A stretch of DNA of 8,878 bases from Porphyromonadaceae bacterium UBA4702 (GTDB lineage: Bacteria > Bacteroidota > Bacteroidia > Bacteroidales > Muribaculaceae), in NCBI GenBank assembly GCA_002404675.1, contig DHKE01000015.1, positions 1 through 8,878 of the forward strand, given 5' to 3'. The first letter of the stretch is position 1, and every line of letters starts with the position of its first letter. A program made the translations under genes and the position numbers. The notes under the pieces are model-generated. The model was not told where the DNA came from. It did no database searches and was given only the letters and a program-made list of their open reading frames with translations. Positions 7,477-8,878 of the stretch are shown in pieces.

Positions 7477-8667
7477 ATGAAGACAAACGTAGCTGTGTTC
7501 TTCGGAGGTCGCTCCGTCGAGCATGAAATATCGGTGATTTCTGCCTTGCAAGCTATCAACGCTTTCGACAAGGACAAGTATAACATCATACCCATCTACA
7601 TTTCCAAGGGTGGACGCTGGTATACCGGCGACTGTCTGCTCACAATTGCCAACTACAAGGATTTGAAGGCGTTGACAGACAAAGCCACAGAGGTGTTCAT
7701 GCGGCCTGAATACGGCGACTACAACCTGTATGAGGCCAAGGCTTCCGGCTTCATGAAGAAGCAGAAGACTGTGGCTGAAATCCATGTTGTCATACCAGTC
7801 CTGCACGGTACGAACTGCGAGGACGGCGTGTTCGAGGGTCTGCTGGAAACCATCGGCATCCCTTTCGCCGGCTGCAACACTCTCTCAAGTGCCAACGGCA
7901 TGGACAAGATTACCATGAAGATGATTCTGCGCGAGGCAGGCGTGCCCGTGGTGGACTACGTGTGGTTCACCGACAAGCAGTGGTTTTCGCAGCGCGACGA
8001 GCTGATAGCCCGCATCGAGGACAAGATAGGCTACCCCGTGATAGTTAAGCCCGCCAACCTGGGCTCGAGCGTGGGCATAGGCAAGGCAGCCAACCGCGAG
8101 GAGCTGGTGGAAAAGGTAGACGCCGCCGAGGTGTACTCGACCCGTATTATAGTGGAAGACCTGGTGGAAGACCTGCAGGAGATCAACTGCTCGGTGCTGG
8201 GCGACTGCGACGACTACCGCATGAGCGTGCTCGAGGAGCCCATAAAGACGGGCGACTTCCTTAGCTATGAGGACAAGTATATGGGCGGCCACAAGGGCGC
8301 CAAGGGCATGCAGGCTTCGTCGAAGCGCATTCCCGCCGAGCTGCCCGAGGACGAGACCAAGCGCATACAGCACTTGGCCGGCGAGACGTTCCGCGTGCTG
8401 TCGTGCCACGGCGTGGCCCGCGTCGACGTGATTGTCGACCGCAAGACGCGCGACATCTATGTGAACGAGATCAACACAATTCCCGGCTCGCTGTCGTTCT
8501 ACCTGTGGGAGGCCAGCGGCATCCCATTCACCGAGCTTATGCACCGCCTGGTGCAGCTGGCACTGAAGCGCAAGCGCGAGGAGGGCAACAAGACGGTGTC
8601 GTATGACCACAACATATTCTCGCTGGGCGCCGGCGTGAAGGGCGGCAAGCTGGGCACAAAGCACTGA
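7477..8667 (+). CDS. ddl: D-alanine--D-alanine ligase family protein (long variant)
   Basis: This ATP-grasp enzyme of 396 residues should join two D-alanines for the peptidoglycan stem peptide. Visible motifs are [17 protein letters not shown] (9-25), [15 protein letters not shown] (110-124), SSANGMDK (137-144), the ATP-binding [16 protein letters not shown] (188-203), ω-loop YEDKY (264-268) and NEINTIPG (330-337). It is longer than usual for Ddl (about 300-350). The ω-loop continues as a Gly/Lys-rich [15 protein letters not shown], and a 30-residue tail ends [11 protein letters not shown]. After PG it has SLSFYLWE, not the common (F/M)TSxS, so the serine that holds the second D-alanine in E. 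coli DdlB (Ser281) is not obvious. The Lys-Tyr pair of the ω-loop is kept, which argues against a D-lactate ligase. The 3' half has more G/C-ending codons than the 5' half. It has its own promoter, and ileS follows after 35 bp. The family is sure; the acceptor substrate is less so. Confidence 0.88.
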   Translation: MKTNVAVFFGGRSVEHEISVISALQAINAFDKDKYNIIPIYISKGGRWYTGDCLLTIANYKDLKALTDKATEVFMRPEYGDYNLYEAKASGFMKKQKTVAEIHVVIPVLHGTNCEDGVFEGLLETIGIPFAGCNTLSSANGMDKITMKMILREAGVPVVDYVWFTDKQWFSQRDELIARIEDKIGYPVIVKPANLGSSVGIGKAANREELVEKVDAAEVYSTRIIVEDLVEDLQEINCSVLGDCDDYRMSVLEEPIKTGDFLSYEDKYMGGHKGAKGMQASSKRIPAELPEDETKRIQHLAGETFRVLSCHGVARVDVIVDRKTRDIYVNEINTIPGSLSFYLWEASGIPFTELMHRLVQLALKRKREEGNKTVSYDHNIFSLGAGVKGGKLGTKH

Positions 8668-8702
8668 TGCCCGAACTAACAAGAAAACAGAAGACACTGG
8701 AA

Positions 8703-8878
8703 ATGAAGAAATTTAAAGAATACAACAAATTCAACCTCAGCGAAATCAACAAAGAGGTGCTGAAGAAGTGGGACGCCGAAGACGTGTTCTCACAGAGCAT
8801 AAAGGTGCGCGAGGGCGCACCCACATTCGTTTTCTATGAAGGCCCGCCATCGGCCAACGGCATGCCGGGCATCCACCA
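8703..8878 (+). CDS. ileS: Isoleucyl-tRNA synthetase, N-terminal fragment cut by the window end
   Basis: The open frame from ATG at 8703 runs off the right edge after 58 complete codons. It matches the N-terminus of class I isoleucyl-tRNA synthetases of Bacteroidota: [41 protein letters not shown], then SANGMPGIH plus a partial codon CA. The last segment is the HIGH-type nucleotide-binding motif in its GxHH form (the next residue is H or Q), as seen in the eukaryote-like IleRS2 group. The enzyme charges tRNA-Ile with isoleucine in the cytosol. An in-frame ATG at 8667, overlapping the ddl stop (TGATG), would add 12 residues ([12 protein letters not shown]). I prefer 8703 because family similarity starts at MKKF. 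It is probably co-transcribed with ddl. The catalytic KMSKS loop, editing domain and anticodon domain lie outside the window. Confidence 0.93.
   Translation, partial: MKKFKEYNKFNLSEINKEVLKKWDAEDVFSQSIKVREGAPTFVFYEGPPSANGMPGIH

Noticed and set aside
7885..8697. A long open frame (270 codons) on the - strand opposite ddl.
   Set aside because: It is antisense to a clear ddl. Its length follows from the strong G/C bias at ddl third positions, and the product is a low-complexity Val/Leu/His/Ala-rich sequence without motifs.
1..8878. Search for a defence system, mobile element, CRISPR array, tRNA or rRNA gene.
   Set aside because: No transposase, integrase, terminal repeats, repeat-spacer units, cloverleaf or rRNA-like sequence is visible. 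Nearly all sequence is taken up by six recognisable genes.

Overview
The window reads as ordinary chromosome from a member of the Bacteroidota, most likely the order Bacteroidales. A Muribaculaceae-like genome is my best guess but is not proven. The main reasons are a secreted protein with a gliding-motility/type IX secretion C-terminal domain (CHU_C type), Bacteroidales-style DnaA, UvrA and IleS sequences, and start codons that lack Shine-Dalgarno motifs and are preceded by A-rich or neutral sequence. There is also at least one good Bacteroidota sigma promoter of the CTTG/TTTG - 20 bp - TAnnTTTG type. All six genes lie on the + strand.

Layout: (1) 31-1239, a PspC-domain membrane protein, closed by a long hairpin at 1264-1298. 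(2) 1240-1576, an AT-rich leader of 337 bp with two short direct repeats and a possible promoter. It is followed by dnaA (1577-2977), the replication initiator. (3) 3127-4488, a secreted protein of unknown function ending in a type-B T9SS sorting domain. (4) 4544-7375, uvrA, the DNA-damage recognition subunit of nucleotide excision repair. (5) 7405-7436, a promoter, then ddl (7477-8667), a D-alanine--D-alanine ligase-family enzyme for peptidoglycan precursor synthesis. (6) 8703 to the window end, the first 58 codons of ileS (isoleucyl-tRNA synthetase).

The genes do not form one pathway. They are housekeeping genes (replication start, repair, cell wall, translation) with an envelope-stress-type membrane protein and one uncharacterised exported protein between them. 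The exported-protein gene and uvrA are 55 bp apart and may be co-transcribed. ddl and ileS are 35 bp apart and probably share the ddl promoter.

I found no mobile element, CRISPR array, RNA gene, toxin-antitoxin or defence cassette, and no convincing undescribed multi-gene system. The points most worth checking are: the exported CHU_C protein between dnaA and uvrA; the atypical substrate-pocket motifs and uneven codon usage of ddl; an arginine in DnaA where the E. coli protein has the base-reading aspartate 433; a 10-bp-phased direct repeat in the dnaA leader; and the GxHH form of the IleS signature motif.
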